62,460 bases of DNA from Candidatus Altimarinota bacterium (GCA_023230505.1 JALNXF010000007.1:1-62460), one strand, 5' to 3'; positions 34,205 through 43,004 are shown, counted from the first letter of the stretch. Numbers and translations are program-made. Notes: a model not told the origin generated them from the sequence alone.

Positions 34205-34810
34205 ATGATTGGTTATAAAGCAACTTATAATGGTAGATGTATAGACCAATTTTATGAAGTTGGGGAAACCTATACTTTAGAGGGTAAATTAATAATGTGT
34301 GAAAATGGCTTTCATTTCTGTCAAGACTTATATGATGTGTTTACTTATTATTCTCCACAAAAAGACATTAAAGTTTTTAAAGTAGAAGCTTTAGGTGAAA
34401 CTATTAATCATCCTGATAAGTCTGTTACAAATAAGATAAAAATTCTGGAAGAAGTTAATTTATCTAATTTGATTTTAGAGAAACGTGGATTTAAAAAACA
34501 TTTTGATAATAAGGGTAATTTTATTAAATATGAAGATTCTAAAGATTTTTGGGTAAAATATGAATATGATGAAAATAATAATTTAATTAAATATGAAAAC
34601 TCTAAAGGTTTTTGGATAAAAAACGAATACAATTCTAATAACAATATAATTAGAGCAGAAGACTGTACTGGTTATTGGATAAAATATGAATATGATAAAA
34701 ACAATAATTTAATTAAAGTGGAACGTTTAAATGGCTATTGGGAAAAATATGAATATGATGATTATAAGAATAGAATTAAACATGAAGATTCTAATGGTCA
34801 TTTGAATTAA
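34205..34810 (+). CDS. MIGYKAT/YD-repeat protein, array A member 7, truncated by nonsense
   Basis: 201 aa with four YD units, ending SNGHLN. The stop TAA stands where the unit should have GAA (EYD); the same frame then continues YDENNNLLKKEYS, another stop in the GKG tail (AAA to TAA), and GKSI to the ATGA of the next gene. Two point changes therefore explain the shortening, and the tail still supplies the next gene's RBS (AAGGAAAATCAAT). Confidence 0.9.
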   Translation: MIGYKATYNGRCIDQFYEVGETYTLEGKLIMCENGFHFCQDLYDVFTYYSPQKDIKVFKVEALGETINHPDKSVTNKIKILEEVNLSNLILEKRGFKKHFDNKGNFIKYEDSKDFWVKYEYDENNNLIKYENSKGFWIKNEYNSNNNIIRAEDCTGYWIKYEYDKNNNLIKVERLNGYWEKYEYDDYKNRIKHEDSNGHLN

Positions 34811-34863
34811 TATGATGAAAATAATAATCTTCTTAAAAAAGAATATAGTTAAGGAAAATCAAT

Positions 34864-35409
34864 ATGATTGGGTATAAAGCAACTAGAAATGGATATTGTT
34901 TAAACAAATTCTATGAAGTTGGAAAAACATATACCTTTTATGGTGAATTAGTAATGTGTTTAAATGGTTTTCATTTTTGTCAAGATTTAATTAATGTATT
35001 TTTTTATTATCCTTCAAATAAATATACTAAAGTATTTAAAGTAGAAGCTGTTGGCAATGTTGAAACAGAAAACGATAAATCAGTAACAGATAAGATTAGG
35101 ATTTTAGAAGAAGTGAATTTATCTAATTTGATTTTGGAAAAATATGGTCATAAGAGATATTTTGATGATAAAGGTAATTGTATTAAAGTAGAATGTCCAG
35201 ATGGTAATTGGGAAAAATGGGAATGTGATGAAAATAACAATTGTATCAAATATGAAAACTCTTATGGTTTTTGGGTAAAACATGAATATAACTCAAAAAA
35301 TAATATAATCAAATCAGAAGACTCTACTGGTTATTGGGCAAAATATGAATATGACTTAAATAATAATAGAATTAAAAAAGAATATGGCAGTAGAAGCACT
35401 TTTTTATGA
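34864..35409 (+). CDS. MIGYKAT/YD-repeat protein, array A member 8
   Basis: 181 aa with three YD units, one with EYD changed to ECD. The tail departs from the family after KKEYG and reads SRSTFL, because the sequence runs into a broken piece of another copy (35387-35467). Last member of the rightward array. Confidence 0.9.
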   Translation: MIGYKATRNGYCLNKFYEVGKTYTFYGELVMCLNGFHFCQDLINVFFYYPSNKYTKVFKVEAVGNVETENDKSVTDKIRILEEVNLSNLILEKYGHKRYFDDKGNCIKVECPDGNWEKWECDENNNCIKYENSYGFWVKHEYNSKNNIIKSEDSTGYWAKYEYDLNNNRIKKEYGSRSTFL

Positions 35410-35467
35410 AGAATTAAAGCTGTGTAAAAAAGGTTTCCATCTTTATAAAGAGTTAAAGGAAAAATAA
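35387..35467 (+). pseudogene. remnant of a MIGYKAT N-terminal domain
   Basis: In the frame starting at 35387 the DNA reads AVEALFYEELKLCKKGFHLYKELKEK and stop. FYEELKLCKKGFH corresponds to the FYGELxMCxxGFHFC core of the family, without its start and without the rest of the domain. It is a leftover of a ninth copy fused to the tail of member 8. Confidence 0.7.
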
Positions 35468-35520
35468 ATAAACTTTATGAATGCCTTAAAGAAACTTATT
35501 CATAAAATTATGGAAATGTT

Positions 35521-36621
35521 ATGGAAAATCTTAACCTAGAAGAAAAACTAATCCTGTTCCATCAAAACGAATTCCTATTGTCACAAATGGAAATCTTTGG
35601 GCTAGATCAAATATTCCAAGAAGAATATCAAAACATTAAACAAACAATAGAACCATTAGCAGAAAGCATTATAGATATATTCGTAGATGTCATAGGAGGT
35701 TGGATAGAAGAACATGATCAAGAAAATCCAGATGTAGTTTTCGAAAAAAGATATGAACGTATAATAAGCTTGGTGGAGGGAGACCGGCAACCAGTTGATT
35801 ACGTTTTAGAAAATCTTTTTGGAATGAGACATGAATTAAAATTGTATGATGTACTTGAATACATGGATGACCAAGATCTAATAAATTTTATTGGAGATGT
35901 TTTTCAAGTTAGTTCAGAAGCATTAATAGAAGAATATAGAGAATCTAGTCAAGAAGAAGAATCAGAAGAAGATAAAGAAAAAACGCAAGAGATTGAAATT
36001 AGAGATGTTGCAGACTACTATAGAATAAATTTTAGGGTTGAGTCTTTTCCTAAAGACTATTATTCAGAAGATTTTCTTGAAAATGATTATGTAAAACAAG
36101 CTTTAAATAAATGGTGGAATGATATAGGGAACTATTCTTTCTTTAACCAAATAGAAGAAAATAAAAGCTATTCTAATAGAGCTAATAATAAAAGTAATGA
36201 TGAAATAGTAGACTTAGCCAAAGAAGGACTACAAAGATTACTTGACTCAAAAAACAATATACACCTACAAGCAGAAGCAATCTCATTAGCCCTTAATCTA
36301 GAACATAATTATGGAAATATTCTAACAGATCATTTAGAAGACTATGGTGAAGAAGCACTAGCTTTTGATTTTCTAAATGAACTGTCAAATGATCTAGATA
36401 TAAGCAAACAAGAAAAAATAATAAACCAAATGATCAGAAAAACAAAAAAATCAAAGGAAACACTCCTACAAGAAGAAACACACAGAAACCTACAAGAAAA
36501 CTATAGGAAACAAAGACTAACAGAACTGTGGAATTCCATAAATAAACAATATACAGCATCCTTTAATTCAACACTAATTAAACTGAATTGTAGCTGGTAC
36601 TCAATTACTAAAAATATCTAA
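35521..36621 (+). CDS. large acidic hypothetical protein
   Basis: 366 aa, mostly helical and acidic with a Glu-rich linker near residues 140-160 (SSQEEESEEDKEKTQEIE). Not recognised. First gene after array A and the start of the C-rich stretch that runs to 40.9 kb. No clear Shine-Dalgarno site precedes the ATG. Confidence 0.7.
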   Translation: MENLNLEEKLILFHQNEFLLSQMEIFGLDQIFQEEYQNIKQTIEPLAESIIDIFVDVIGGWIEEHDQENPDVVFEKRYERIISLVEGDRQPVDYVLENLFGMRHELKLYDVLEYMDDQDLINFIGDVFQVSSEALIEEYRESSQEEESEEDKEKTQEIEIRDVADYYRINFRVESFPKDYYSEDFLENDYVKQALNKWWNDIGNYSFFNQIEENKSYSNRANNKSNDEIVDLAKEGLQRLLDSKNNIHLQAEAISLALNLEHNYGNILTDHLEDYGEEALAFDFLNELSNDLDISKQEKIINQMIRKTKKSKETLLQEETHRNLQENYRKQRLTELWNSINKQYTASFNSTLIKLNCSWYSITKNI

Positions 36622-36643
36622 CACATACCAATACTAACATAGT

Positions 36644-36675
36644 TAATTTTGGCCAGTAACTTGTAACCAAAATTA
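36644..36675 (+). terminator. terminator-like hairpin
   Basis: TAATTTTGG (36644-36652) pairs with CCAAAATTA (36667-36675). No U-run follows. It separates the 35521 gene from the MITY array. Confidence 0.45.
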
Positions 36676-36751
36676 CCCATGTTATTGTATCTCTATATCT
36701 ATTGGAAAATTAAAATATGCATCAACTATATCGTACATAATGTTGGGAACT

Positions 36752-37063
36752 ATGATTACATATAATTCTTACAATCATATAGAAAGATTTAGTAATCTAA
36801 AAGAATACAGGGAATATCTATGTCTTCTTACTTCTCTAAATAGATTTAATACAGAATACAAAAAAAATCTAATAGAGTTATACACAAATAAACTATTCCC
36901 ATTTAGCACAGTACCAACAATATTTCCATTAAACGACATATCAAAAATAAGAAAAGAATTAGATCTTTTAGTTACTGTACATCAATCAGTTGAACTATTA
37001 GAATTATACCTAATCGCAGAAAAAAAAGAAACAGAAATAAATAATGGAAAATTATTAAAATAA
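36752..37063 (+). CDS. MITY-family small protein 1
   Basis: 103 aa, first of seven tandem paralogues. The family has a start MITYxSxNYI, a variable middle, and a conserved C-terminal helix pair of the form RKELDxxxTKxQSxELLxLYLIAEKxExxxNNGKL. No membrane segment, no catalytic motif; it looks like a small helical binding protein. Function unknown. A TCGTACATAATGTT motif lies just upstream (36731-36744). ATG at 36752 is preferred to 36740 because paralogues start at MITY. Confidence 0.75.
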   Translation: MITYNSYNHIERFSNLKEYREYLCLLTSLNRFNTEYKKNLIELYTNKLFPFSTVPTIFPLNDISKIRKELDLLVTVHQSVELLELYLIAEKKETEINNGKLLK

Positions 37064-37093
37064 ATTATAGAAACTATCTAGTAGCAGATATTT

Positions 37094-37498
37094 ATGATTA
37101 CATATACCATATATGACTTTATGCAGAAAGTTAGAAGTGTATTAGTATACACATACACAGATAAATCTTTTGAAGAACAAAATGAATGTCTAAAAAAAGA
37201 ATATAATGAACTGTTGAATATTATATCAGAAAAAATAAAATGGTATGATTTTGAATTAGATTGGAGCCAAAAAATAAAAGAAACAAAAATAGAACTAGAA
37301 TATCTTACAACTAGATTCCAATCCATCGAATGCCTACAACTCTATTTCAAAACAGAAAAGTTAGAAAAAGAATATGAAACAAACTATCAATATTATTTAA
37401 AAACAAAAGAAGAACAAAGAAATAATGAAAGATTAAAATTTAATAAATTATTAAATGGAGAAATGAGTTACTATATAATAAATAGAATTGTTATATGA
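37094..37498 (+). CDS. MITY-family small protein 2
   Basis: 134 aa. MITYTIYDFMQKV start; C-terminal pair reads KIELEYLTTRFQSIECLQLYFKTEKLEKEYE and continues into a Lys/Glu-rich coiled-coil-like extension. Confidence 0.72.
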   Translation: MITYTIYDFMQKVRSVLVYTYTDKSFEEQNECLKKEYNELLNIISEKIKWYDFELDWSQKIKETKIELEYLTTRFQSIECLQLYFKTEKLEKEYETNYQYYLKTKEEQRNNERLKFNKLLNGEMSYYIINRIVI

Positions 37499-37572
37499 TA
37501 AATTGAATTACTACCCAATACTCTAAAATAGAAATAATTTAATGCAAGAAAACTTATAAGGTTTGTATAACC

Positions 37573-37977
37573 ATGATTACATACAACTTAAATAACTATA
37601 TTCAAGAAAGAAGTGGATTGAAAACAATAGTGGCATTTTATAAAAACATTAATGAATTAAAAGAAAAAAGATTAAAAGCAGACTATGATGGTATACTCAA
37701 TTGTATCAACTTGAAAGAAAAAGAAAAAAATGTAATGGAATGTAGCCTAACACAAATACATCAAATAAGTCTTAATATAGCATCAAATATAGAAAATATA
37801 GTTAGAATAAAAACAGAAATAGATTACTTTATAATAAAATTACAGTCAGTTGAATTGCTATATACATATTATAAAGCCGAAGAAATAGAATACAAACTAA
37901 ATAAATATTTAAATTATTTAAAAGAATTGGAAAGTACAGAAAAATACCTAAACATTAAAGAAGCACCTAAATATTAA
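37573..37977 (+). CDS. MITY-family small protein 3
   Basis: 134 aa. MITYNLNNYIQERSG start and KTEIDYFIIKLQSVELLYTYYKAEEIE in the conserved region, followed by LNKYLNYLKELEST. The preceding 75-base gap has no clear signal except a weak RBS. Confidence 0.72.
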   Translation: MITYNLNNYIQERSGLKTIVAFYKNINELKEKRLKADYDGILNCINLKEKEKNVMECSLTQIHQISLNIASNIENIVRIKTEIDYFIIKLQSVELLYTYYKAEEIEYKLNKYLNYLKELESTEKYLNIKEAPKY

Positions 37978-38001
37978 AGGAGCACCTAAATACTACTAAT
38001 T

Positions 38002-38430
38002 ATGATTACATATGACTCAAATAATTATATTCAAAAAAATTGCAAATTCTACAAGGAAGATCCATTATTAGATTACCTTGAAAGAAACACAAACCTTATT
38101 GTAAGAAAAATGACACTAAAAAAACAAGACGATTATCTGGTAGATCAATATTATAGTAAACTATTCGAACTTACAAAACATTCGTTTAACATAAAAGAAG
38201 ATATCTTAAGAATGAAAAGAGAATTGGATTTCTTTACAACAAAATTACAATCTATCGAATTACTGTCCCTATACCTCATAGTAGAAAAATTAGAGAAAAA
38301 ACTAGAGAAAAATCTTAATAACGGAAAGTTACTAACAACAATTTTTTTTAAAAACAAAAATCTTGGACAATATAATATAAATCTATTAAAATTTGATATT
38401 CAAAAATTAAATGAAAATATGCATAACTAA
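38002..38430 (+). CDS. MITY-family small protein 4
   Basis: 142 aa. MITYDSNNYIQKN start, RMKRELDFFTTKLQSIELLSLYLIVEKLEKKLEKNLNNGKLL in the conserved region, then a 30-residue extension. The gap after it holds a copy of the AACATCCTC... intergenic motif. Confidence 0.75.
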   Translation: MITYDSNNYIQKNCKFYKEDPLLDYLERNTNLIVRKMTLKKQDDYLVDQYYSKLFELTKHSFNIKEDILRMKRELDFFTTKLQSIELLSLYLIVEKLEKKLEKNLNNGKLLTTIFFKNKNLGQYNINLLKFDIQKLNENMHN

Positions 38431-38473
38431 CACCACAACATCCTCATAGATAATATTTTTATAAGGAACACCT

Positions 38474-38839
38474 ATGATTACATATAACTCAATAGATTAT
38501 TTGGAAGTATCATTACTTGTTCAATTTGGACCAATAGAAAAAATAGAAGAATCCCTGTCACAAGGATTCTATGAAGTAATTCAACCTTACTTAAAAATAA
38601 CAAAACCAAGCCAATCAAACATAAAAGAAATCCATGGAATAATAAAAGAACTAGATTCATATATAACCAAAACACAATCAATAAAATTACTTCAATTATA
38701 TTTACTCGCAGAAGATATAAAAAAAAGATTCGATAATTGCCCTGTTCAAAAATATAAAGTAAATGATAACCCAAAGCATAGGACAACCATAAAAGACAAA
38801 GTTCAAGAACTATATGACCTTATTAATGACTCACCATAA
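38474..38839 (+). CDS. MITY-family small protein 5
   Basis: 121 aa, RBS ATAAGGAACACCT. MITYNSIDYLEVSLLVQFGPIEKIEE and KELDSYITKTQSIKLLQLYLLAEDIKKRF. Closest to protein 6, with which it shares NSIDYLE(V/I)SL and P(S/D)QSNIK. Confidence 0.75.
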   Translation: MITYNSIDYLEVSLLVQFGPIEKIEESLSQGFYEVIQPYLKITKPSQSNIKEIHGIIKELDSYITKTQSIKLLQLYLLAEDIKKRFDNCPVQKYKVNDNPKHRTTIKDKVQELYDLINDSP

Positions 38840-38881
38840 ACATCCTCGTATATGATGTTACCAATATTATAAAGAATGTCT

Positions 38882-39172
38882 ATGATTACATATAACTCAA
38901 TAGATTATCTGGAAATATCATTACCCCTTCCATGGGTTTCAATAGAAGAAAAAGAAAAATTTTTATTACAAAACTGCTATGAAAGAATTGAATCAATAAA
39001 AAAATTCATAACAAAACCAGATCAATCAAACATAAAGTCCATCATAAATGCCATCTTTGAAATGAGAAAAGAACTAGATTCAGATATAGTTAAAACACAA
39101 TCAATAGAATTACTTAAAATATACTTACTAATAGAAAATATAGAAACACAATTAAATAATATTATAACTTAG
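38882..39172 (+). CDS. MITY-family small protein 6
   Basis: 96 aa, the shortest member. MITYNSIDYLEISLPLPW and RKELDSDIVKTQSIELLKIYLLIENIETQLNN. A recent duplicate of protein 5 by sequence. AACATCCTCGTACATAATGTT-like motif immediately downstream. Confidence 0.74.
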   Translation: MITYNSIDYLEISLPLPWVSIEEKEKFLLQNCYERIESIKKFITKPDQSNIKSIINAIFEMRKELDSDIVKTQSIELLKIYLLIENIETQLNNIIT

Positions 39173-39251
39173 AACATCCTCGTACATAATGTTTAACAAA
39201 TATAAATACTTGGCCCGAAAAAACAAGTATAAATCACAAAAGGAAACACAC

Positions 39252-39818
39252 ATGATCTCATATCACTCATTTAATTACCTAGAAATACAAACAACTATTC
39301 CGGGAATGACACCTAAAAAACAAAAAGAATACCTTGTAAACGAATACACCAACAAACTACTACCATTCTCAAATATCCTAAAAGAAAAATATCAAGAAAA
39401 AAACGAAAAATGGATAACTAGAGAAAAACAAGAAACTAAAAAAATAAACCTAAGAGATATCTCCAGAATAAGAAAAGAACTAGACTCCTTCACAACTAAA
39501 TTACAATCAGTTGAACTCCTCACACTCTATTTAATAGCCGAAAATCTAGAAAGAAATCTCAATAACGGAAAACTACAAGAAAAAATAACAAAAAAACTAT
39601 CACAATATGATAATGCACATATCATAACCACTATTAGTGGAGTCCCATCAAGATTTATGGGATTCGTAAACCCACAACCAGATGACTCAGAAGAAAACAT
39701 AAGTTTTATCAGATCCATCAATGTAAATGTAAATACACAATACCTCCCTTCCAGAGCCCAATGGGAGAGGGACAATAACTACATACAACAATGGGACAAT
39801 AATGACTATGGACCTTAA
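39252..39818 (+). CDS. MITY-family small protein 7 with C-terminal extension
   Basis: 188 aa. MISYHSFNYLEIQ start, RIRKELDSFTTKLQSVELLTLYLIAENLERNLNNGKLQ, and then about 75 extra residues with PSRFMGFVNPQPDDSEENI and WERDNNYIQQWDNNDYGP. ATG at 39252 follows AAAAGGAAACACAC. It overlaps the next gene by 17 bases. Confidence 0.75.
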   Translation: MISYHSFNYLEIQTTIPGMTPKKQKEYLVNEYTNKLLPFSNILKEKYQEKNEKWITREKQETKKINLRDISRIRKELDSFTTKLQSVELLTLYLIAENLERNLNNGKLQEKITKKLSQYDNAHIITTISGVPSRFMGFVNPQPDDSEENISFIRSINVNVNTQYLPSRAQWERDNNYIQQWDNNDYGP

Positions 39819-40482
39819 TACAATTAATGAAATATTCCAAAACCCCACATTCACAAATCACTCCACCTATATAAAATTCCTAGAAATGACAGGAAAAAAT
39901 AAACCAGAAACAATTAAAAAATACCTAAAAGAAATAAAAATATTACAAACCTATAGCTCCACATTCACATTATACATAATTGACGAAAGAACAGAAGATA
40001 TCATAAAAGATATACAAAGCAACATTGATAACCTAGAAGAATCATACTCAGATTATATGCATGAACTAAATAACACAGAACACATAAACCAAAATAACCA
40101 AATAACCCCACTAAAAACACATAAACAAAAACTAATCAAAAAACAAAATAATCTAATAAGAGCACTCCTAGAAACAATAAGAACAATACCACTAACCGAA
40201 GATATCTTCTCCCTAATTAAATACACAAACAAAGTCTTCCCATATTACCTAAAACTACAAACAACATTACTAACCCTAAAGGATAACATAGAAAAAATAC
40301 TAAACAATGACATCAATTACGAACTAGAAGAAGCATTGGAAAAATTAATTAAATTAGAAGAAAATGCAATAGCTATAAACCTAGACCTAGAACTTGATAA
40401 AGAAGAAGAACTATCCATCCTTAAAACAAAGGAAATTATCTCCAACTTTTATAAAAATAAAAAAATATTATGCAAAACATAA
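39802..40482 (+). CDS. helical hypothetical protein, Asn/Lys-rich
   Basis: 226 aa, strongly helical with heptad-like Leu/Ile (EDIIKDIQSNIDNLEESYSDYMHEL, LEEALEKLIKLEENAIAINLDLELDKEEEL). Not clearly a MITY member. The DNA is almost G-free on this strand. Start either ATG 39802 or 39808. Confidence 0.65.
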   Translation: MTMDLNTINEIFQNPTFTNHSTYIKFLEMTGKNKPETIKKYLKEIKILQTYSSTFTLYIIDERTEDIIKDIQSNIDNLEESYSDYMHELNNTEHINQNNQITPLKTHKQKLIKKQNNLIRALLETIRTIPLTEDIFSLIKYTNKVFPYYLKLQTTLLTLKDNIEKILNNDINYELEEALEKLIKLEENAIAINLDLELDKEEELSILKTKEIISNFYKNKKILCKT

Positions 40483-40661
40483 ACATAGACTCCCTTAATA
40501 ACTTCTTTACATTCAATCACAATAACCACAAATACACAATACAAGAACTTAAAAATAAAGAAGACCTATACCCAACACTACTATACAAAAATAACATAAC
40601 AAAAATGTCAGAATCCATCACCATTAAACCAAACCAAAATATCCTCTTCACCACAAATTAA
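40470..40661 (+). CDS. small Asn-rich hypothetical protein
   Basis: 63 aa overlapping the previous gene by 13 bases. NNFFTFNHNNHKYTIQELKNKEDLYPTLLYKNN. Plausible small gene, but composition bias (Asn/Thr/Ile) makes chance possible. Confidence 0.45.
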   Translation: MQNINIDSLNNFFTFNHNNHKYTIQELKNKEDLYPTLLYKNNITKMSESITIKPNQNILFTTN

Positions 40662-40700
40662 TACCATAAATTAATACCATAATGAAAAAGGAACAAACAT

Positions 40701-40907
40701 ATGGAAGAATACCAAGCTAAATATAATTTCATTAATAATCCACATTACCTTAATCCTAATAACACTAACCATAATAACAAGAATAAATACAAAAAACTCA
40801 CACAAATTCAAAAAACATTATTCATATTATTACCATTAAAAATAGCAACTTCAATAATGTCAATGACCTACGAAATATACCATTTTAAACATTCTATACA
40901 TTATTGA
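40701..40907 (+). CDS. small hypothetical protein with one hydrophobic stretch
   Basis: 68 aa, RBS AAAAAGGAACAAACAT. Asn/Lys-rich first half, then LFILLPLKIATSIMSMTYEIY, which could be a single membrane segment. Last gene before the origin-like gap. Confidence 0.5.
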   Translation: MEEYQAKYNFINNPHYLNPNNTNHNNKNKYKKLTQIQKTLFILLPLKIATSIMSMTYEIYHFKHSIHY

Positions 40908-41485
40908 TAGTATTTGACTTAAATAATACAAAAAACACTAATAATAATAAATTTTAAATAACTAAATAAAAAATATTATTATGAAATTGAAATGAAATAA
41001 AAATTGATCAAAAAGGACCACTTTTTTATCTATTTTTGTTGATTGATCACTCAACTATGTAATTTTTTACACACATTTCGCTTAGTTTTCGCTTGATCTT
41101 CGTCTAACCTTCGCCTAATCTTTGTATTTTGTGTTATTTTGTATGTAATTTTTTACATACATGGGTAATTATTTACTTAGATGATCACTCAAGAGATGCG
41201 GGTGGGAAATTTCCTGAATGGGCTCAGTTTCCTGTCCGGGAAAATTGTAGAAATCAGGAAACTATCGTAATATGTGGAGAAATTTTTATAAAATTTATAA
41301 AAAAGAATGCGTAAAAAACACTGTGTGAGACACTGTGTAGTACACGGTGAAAGATAAAATTAAGGATATGGATAGTTTGTTTATTTTGGCCGAATAAAAA
41401 TTGTTATAAGAGTTATAATGGTAGAGAATAGAGTTATGATAATCGTATTTAGGAATAGATAATTGGAATAATATAGGAGACATAA
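40908..41485. other. non-coding region, candidate replication origin
   Basis: 578 bases without a convincing gene. From left to right it holds a very AT-rich segment (40908-41000), a short hairpin AAAAAG-GACCA-CTTTTT near 41010, the iteron/nested-repeat block (41044-41192), an inverted repeat AGTTTCCTG...CAGGAAACT (about 41228-41265), and repeated CACTGTGT elements near 41320-41345. Base composition flips here from C-rich to G-rich on the + strand although genes on both sides point the same way. AT-rich segment, iterons and skew flip together are what an origin looks like; promoter or packaging functions are alternatives. Confidence 0.55.
41044..41192. repeat. 11-bp iterons inside nested direct repeats
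   Basis: Four in-phase 11-bp units TTCGCTTAGTT, TTCGCTTGATC, TTCGTCTAACC, TTCGCCTAATC occupy 41077-41120, followed by a degenerate fifth (41121-41131). They are flanked by ATGTAATTTTTTAC copies (41057-41070 and 41143-41156) and these by TGATCACTCAA copies (41044-41054 and 41182-41192). The 11-bp period would place bound proteins on one face of the helix. Confidence 0.8.
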
Positions 41486-41914
41486 ATGAATCAACGAGAA
41501 GATTTTAAAAAAGTGGTAGTGCCTTTTTTTGACAAGATAAGATCATATGATTCAAAGCTTCATGGTAAGTTATCTGATTATTTAGTAAGTAGTTATTATA
41601 CTTGTTTGGCGAATAAGAGTGAGTTTGTTGATTATGGTTTTATTCCTAAGACTGTAGAACCTAAGAAGATTAAGCAGAAAGAGGATATGTTAATAGCGGG
41701 TAATGCATTTAAGATAGCAATAAGTGAATGTGGTGATTGTAATGATAGTGAGATGTTAGATATATATAAAGCATTTCGTGAGGTTGGAAAGAAAAGGGGC
41801 TGGAGTGGTTTAGAATTTGATAAGAGTTGTTTGAATTCTATGGGAGTAGTAATAAAACAAATAGCTCCACCAGCATACATACCACAAATACAAATGGGTA
41901 AAGATTATAATTAA
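41486..41914 (+). CDS. hypothetical protein
   Basis: 142 aa, RBS ATAGGAGACATAA. DFKKVVVPFFDKIRSYDSKLHGKLSDYLVSSYYTCL and FREVGKKRGWSGLEFDKSCLNSMGVV are helix-rich; the protein could be a small DNA-binding factor but no motif supports this. First gene to the right of the candidate origin. Confidence 0.75.
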   Translation: MNQREDFKKVVVPFFDKIRSYDSKLHGKLSDYLVSSYYTCLANKSEFVDYGFIPKTVEPKKIKQKEDMLIAGNAFKIAISECGDCNDSEMLDIYKAFREVGKKRGWSGLEFDKSCLNSMGVVIKQIAPPAYIPQIQMGKDYN

Positions 41915-42000
41915 GTTATATATGTTTTGTTATATGGCTTAGTTTTTTATTTTTAAGTTTGGATATTATTAGAATGATCATTGGTTAGGTTTCCTCAGTT

Positions 42001-42035
42001 TTTAGTGGTAGAATTTTCTTCCCCCTCAACCCTGG
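42001..42035 (-). promoter_or_regulatory. CCAGGGTTGAGG promoter-like element, leftward, origin-proximal
   Basis: On the minus strand CCAGGGTTGAGGGGG with TTGAGG as -35 and ACTAAA 17 bases on. This copy differs from the others: no leftward gene follows, so a transcript would run antisense to 41486-41914 and into the candidate origin. Confidence 0.5.
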
Positions 42036-42119
42036 CTTCTCTAATAAAAAGAAGGATAATTTGTTTGTGATAAAGAATAAACAATGAAGTAATTATTGAA
42101 AATATTGGAGGAAAGGTAG

Positions 42120-43004
42120 ATGGATAATAGGATACAGATAAGCAAAGGATTTAATCTTTCTGAAGTAAGTATAAAGGCGGATGACTCCTTTATGGGATTA
42201 TTTGATCACAATGGACTTAAAAGATCAAGTGGAGTAAGGCCAATAAAGGATAATATACGAGAAGCTGCTCCTATAAGACCAGATACGGATAATTTTTCTA
42301 ACAATGTTAATGAGTTTGGGGAATCTGAGGGGTTATCCGGTGATGAGTCGGGTGATTTTTTTGGTGAGGGTTTAGGAGAAGAGGAAAATAATTTTAGTGA
42401 TGTGATAGAAGTGTCTCCTAGTTCTTTGGGACAGGATGTGCCTGATATAAAGGTTCCTGAGTTTGGTATTAGGATTAAGAAGGAGAATAAGGAGAGTGGA
42501 ATGAAGAGGAAGATAAAGAAAGCTCAAGTAGGTGATAAGATGCAAGTTGATGTTAATGATTTTAGTGAGCTTCTTTCTTTTTTGGGTGAGGAATTAGATA
42601 GGAGAAAGATGCATAATAGGAATGTTCCTCCTGTTTTAGTTAGGATATATGAGAAGTATTCTGATTTTAGTTTTGGTGAAAAGGATTTTGAGGAAGAAGA
42701 GGTTAGTAATTCACAACCAATGGCTAAAGCTTTTAAATGGACAAAGGTTAGTAAAGTTGAAGGATCTCAAACAACTGCCAAGACTTCTAAATGGATGAAG
42801 GTGAGTCAAATGGAATCAAAGGATTATGATATGGAAGTATTAGAGGAAGGTTGTTATAATGCGGGTGATATAGAAGAATGTATTGGATATTTAAAAGAGT
42901 ATTTATCTAATCATGGTGTTACTGAGGGGCTAAAAATCTTCATTAAAGATCTAGCTAGAAAACACCAAATAAACCCTACACTAATTGTAAAACAATTAAT
43001 GTAA
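42120..43004 (+). CDS. hypothetical protein, disordered acidic N-terminus
   Basis: 294 aa, RBS GGAGGAAAGGTAG. Residues 45-115 are Gly/Glu/Ser-rich and likely disordered (GESEGLSGDESGDFFGEGLGEEENN). An internal imperfect repeat, KAFKWTKVSKVEGSQTT and KTSKWMKVSQMESKD, lies near 200-240. The C-terminus LKIFIKDLARKHQINPTLIVKQL is helical. Not recognised. Confidence 0.75.
   Translation: MDNRIQISKGFNLSEVSIKADDSFMGLFDHNGLKRSSGVRPIKDNIREAAPIRPDTDNFSNNVNEFGESEGLSGDESGDFFGEGLGEEENNFSDVIEVSPSSLGQDVPDIKVPEFGIRIKKENKESGMKRKIKKAQVGDKMQVDVNDFSELLSFLGEELDRRKMHNRNVPPVLVRIYEKYSDFSFGEKDFEEEEVSNSQPMAKAFKWTKVSKVEGSQTTAKTSKWMKVSQMESKDYDMEVLEEGCYNAGDIEECIGYLKEYLSNHGVTEGLKIFIKDLARKHQINPTLIVKQLM

Noticed and set aside
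30713..35409. CRISPR-like periodicity
   Set aside because: The 63-bp periodicity is coding, keeps frame, and has no constant repeat with unique spacers; no cas genes are present.
41129..41314. 61-codon open frame in the origin-like gap
   Set aside because: No ribosome binding site, crosses repeats and inverted repeats, and the composition is not protein-like.
1883..41392. TTTGGCC recurring near gene ends (about 1883, 2861, 7438, 14046, 28729, 36648, 41386)
   Set aside because: Possibly a shared signal, but GGCC also occurs inside genes, positions relative to starts vary, and no common second box could be found.
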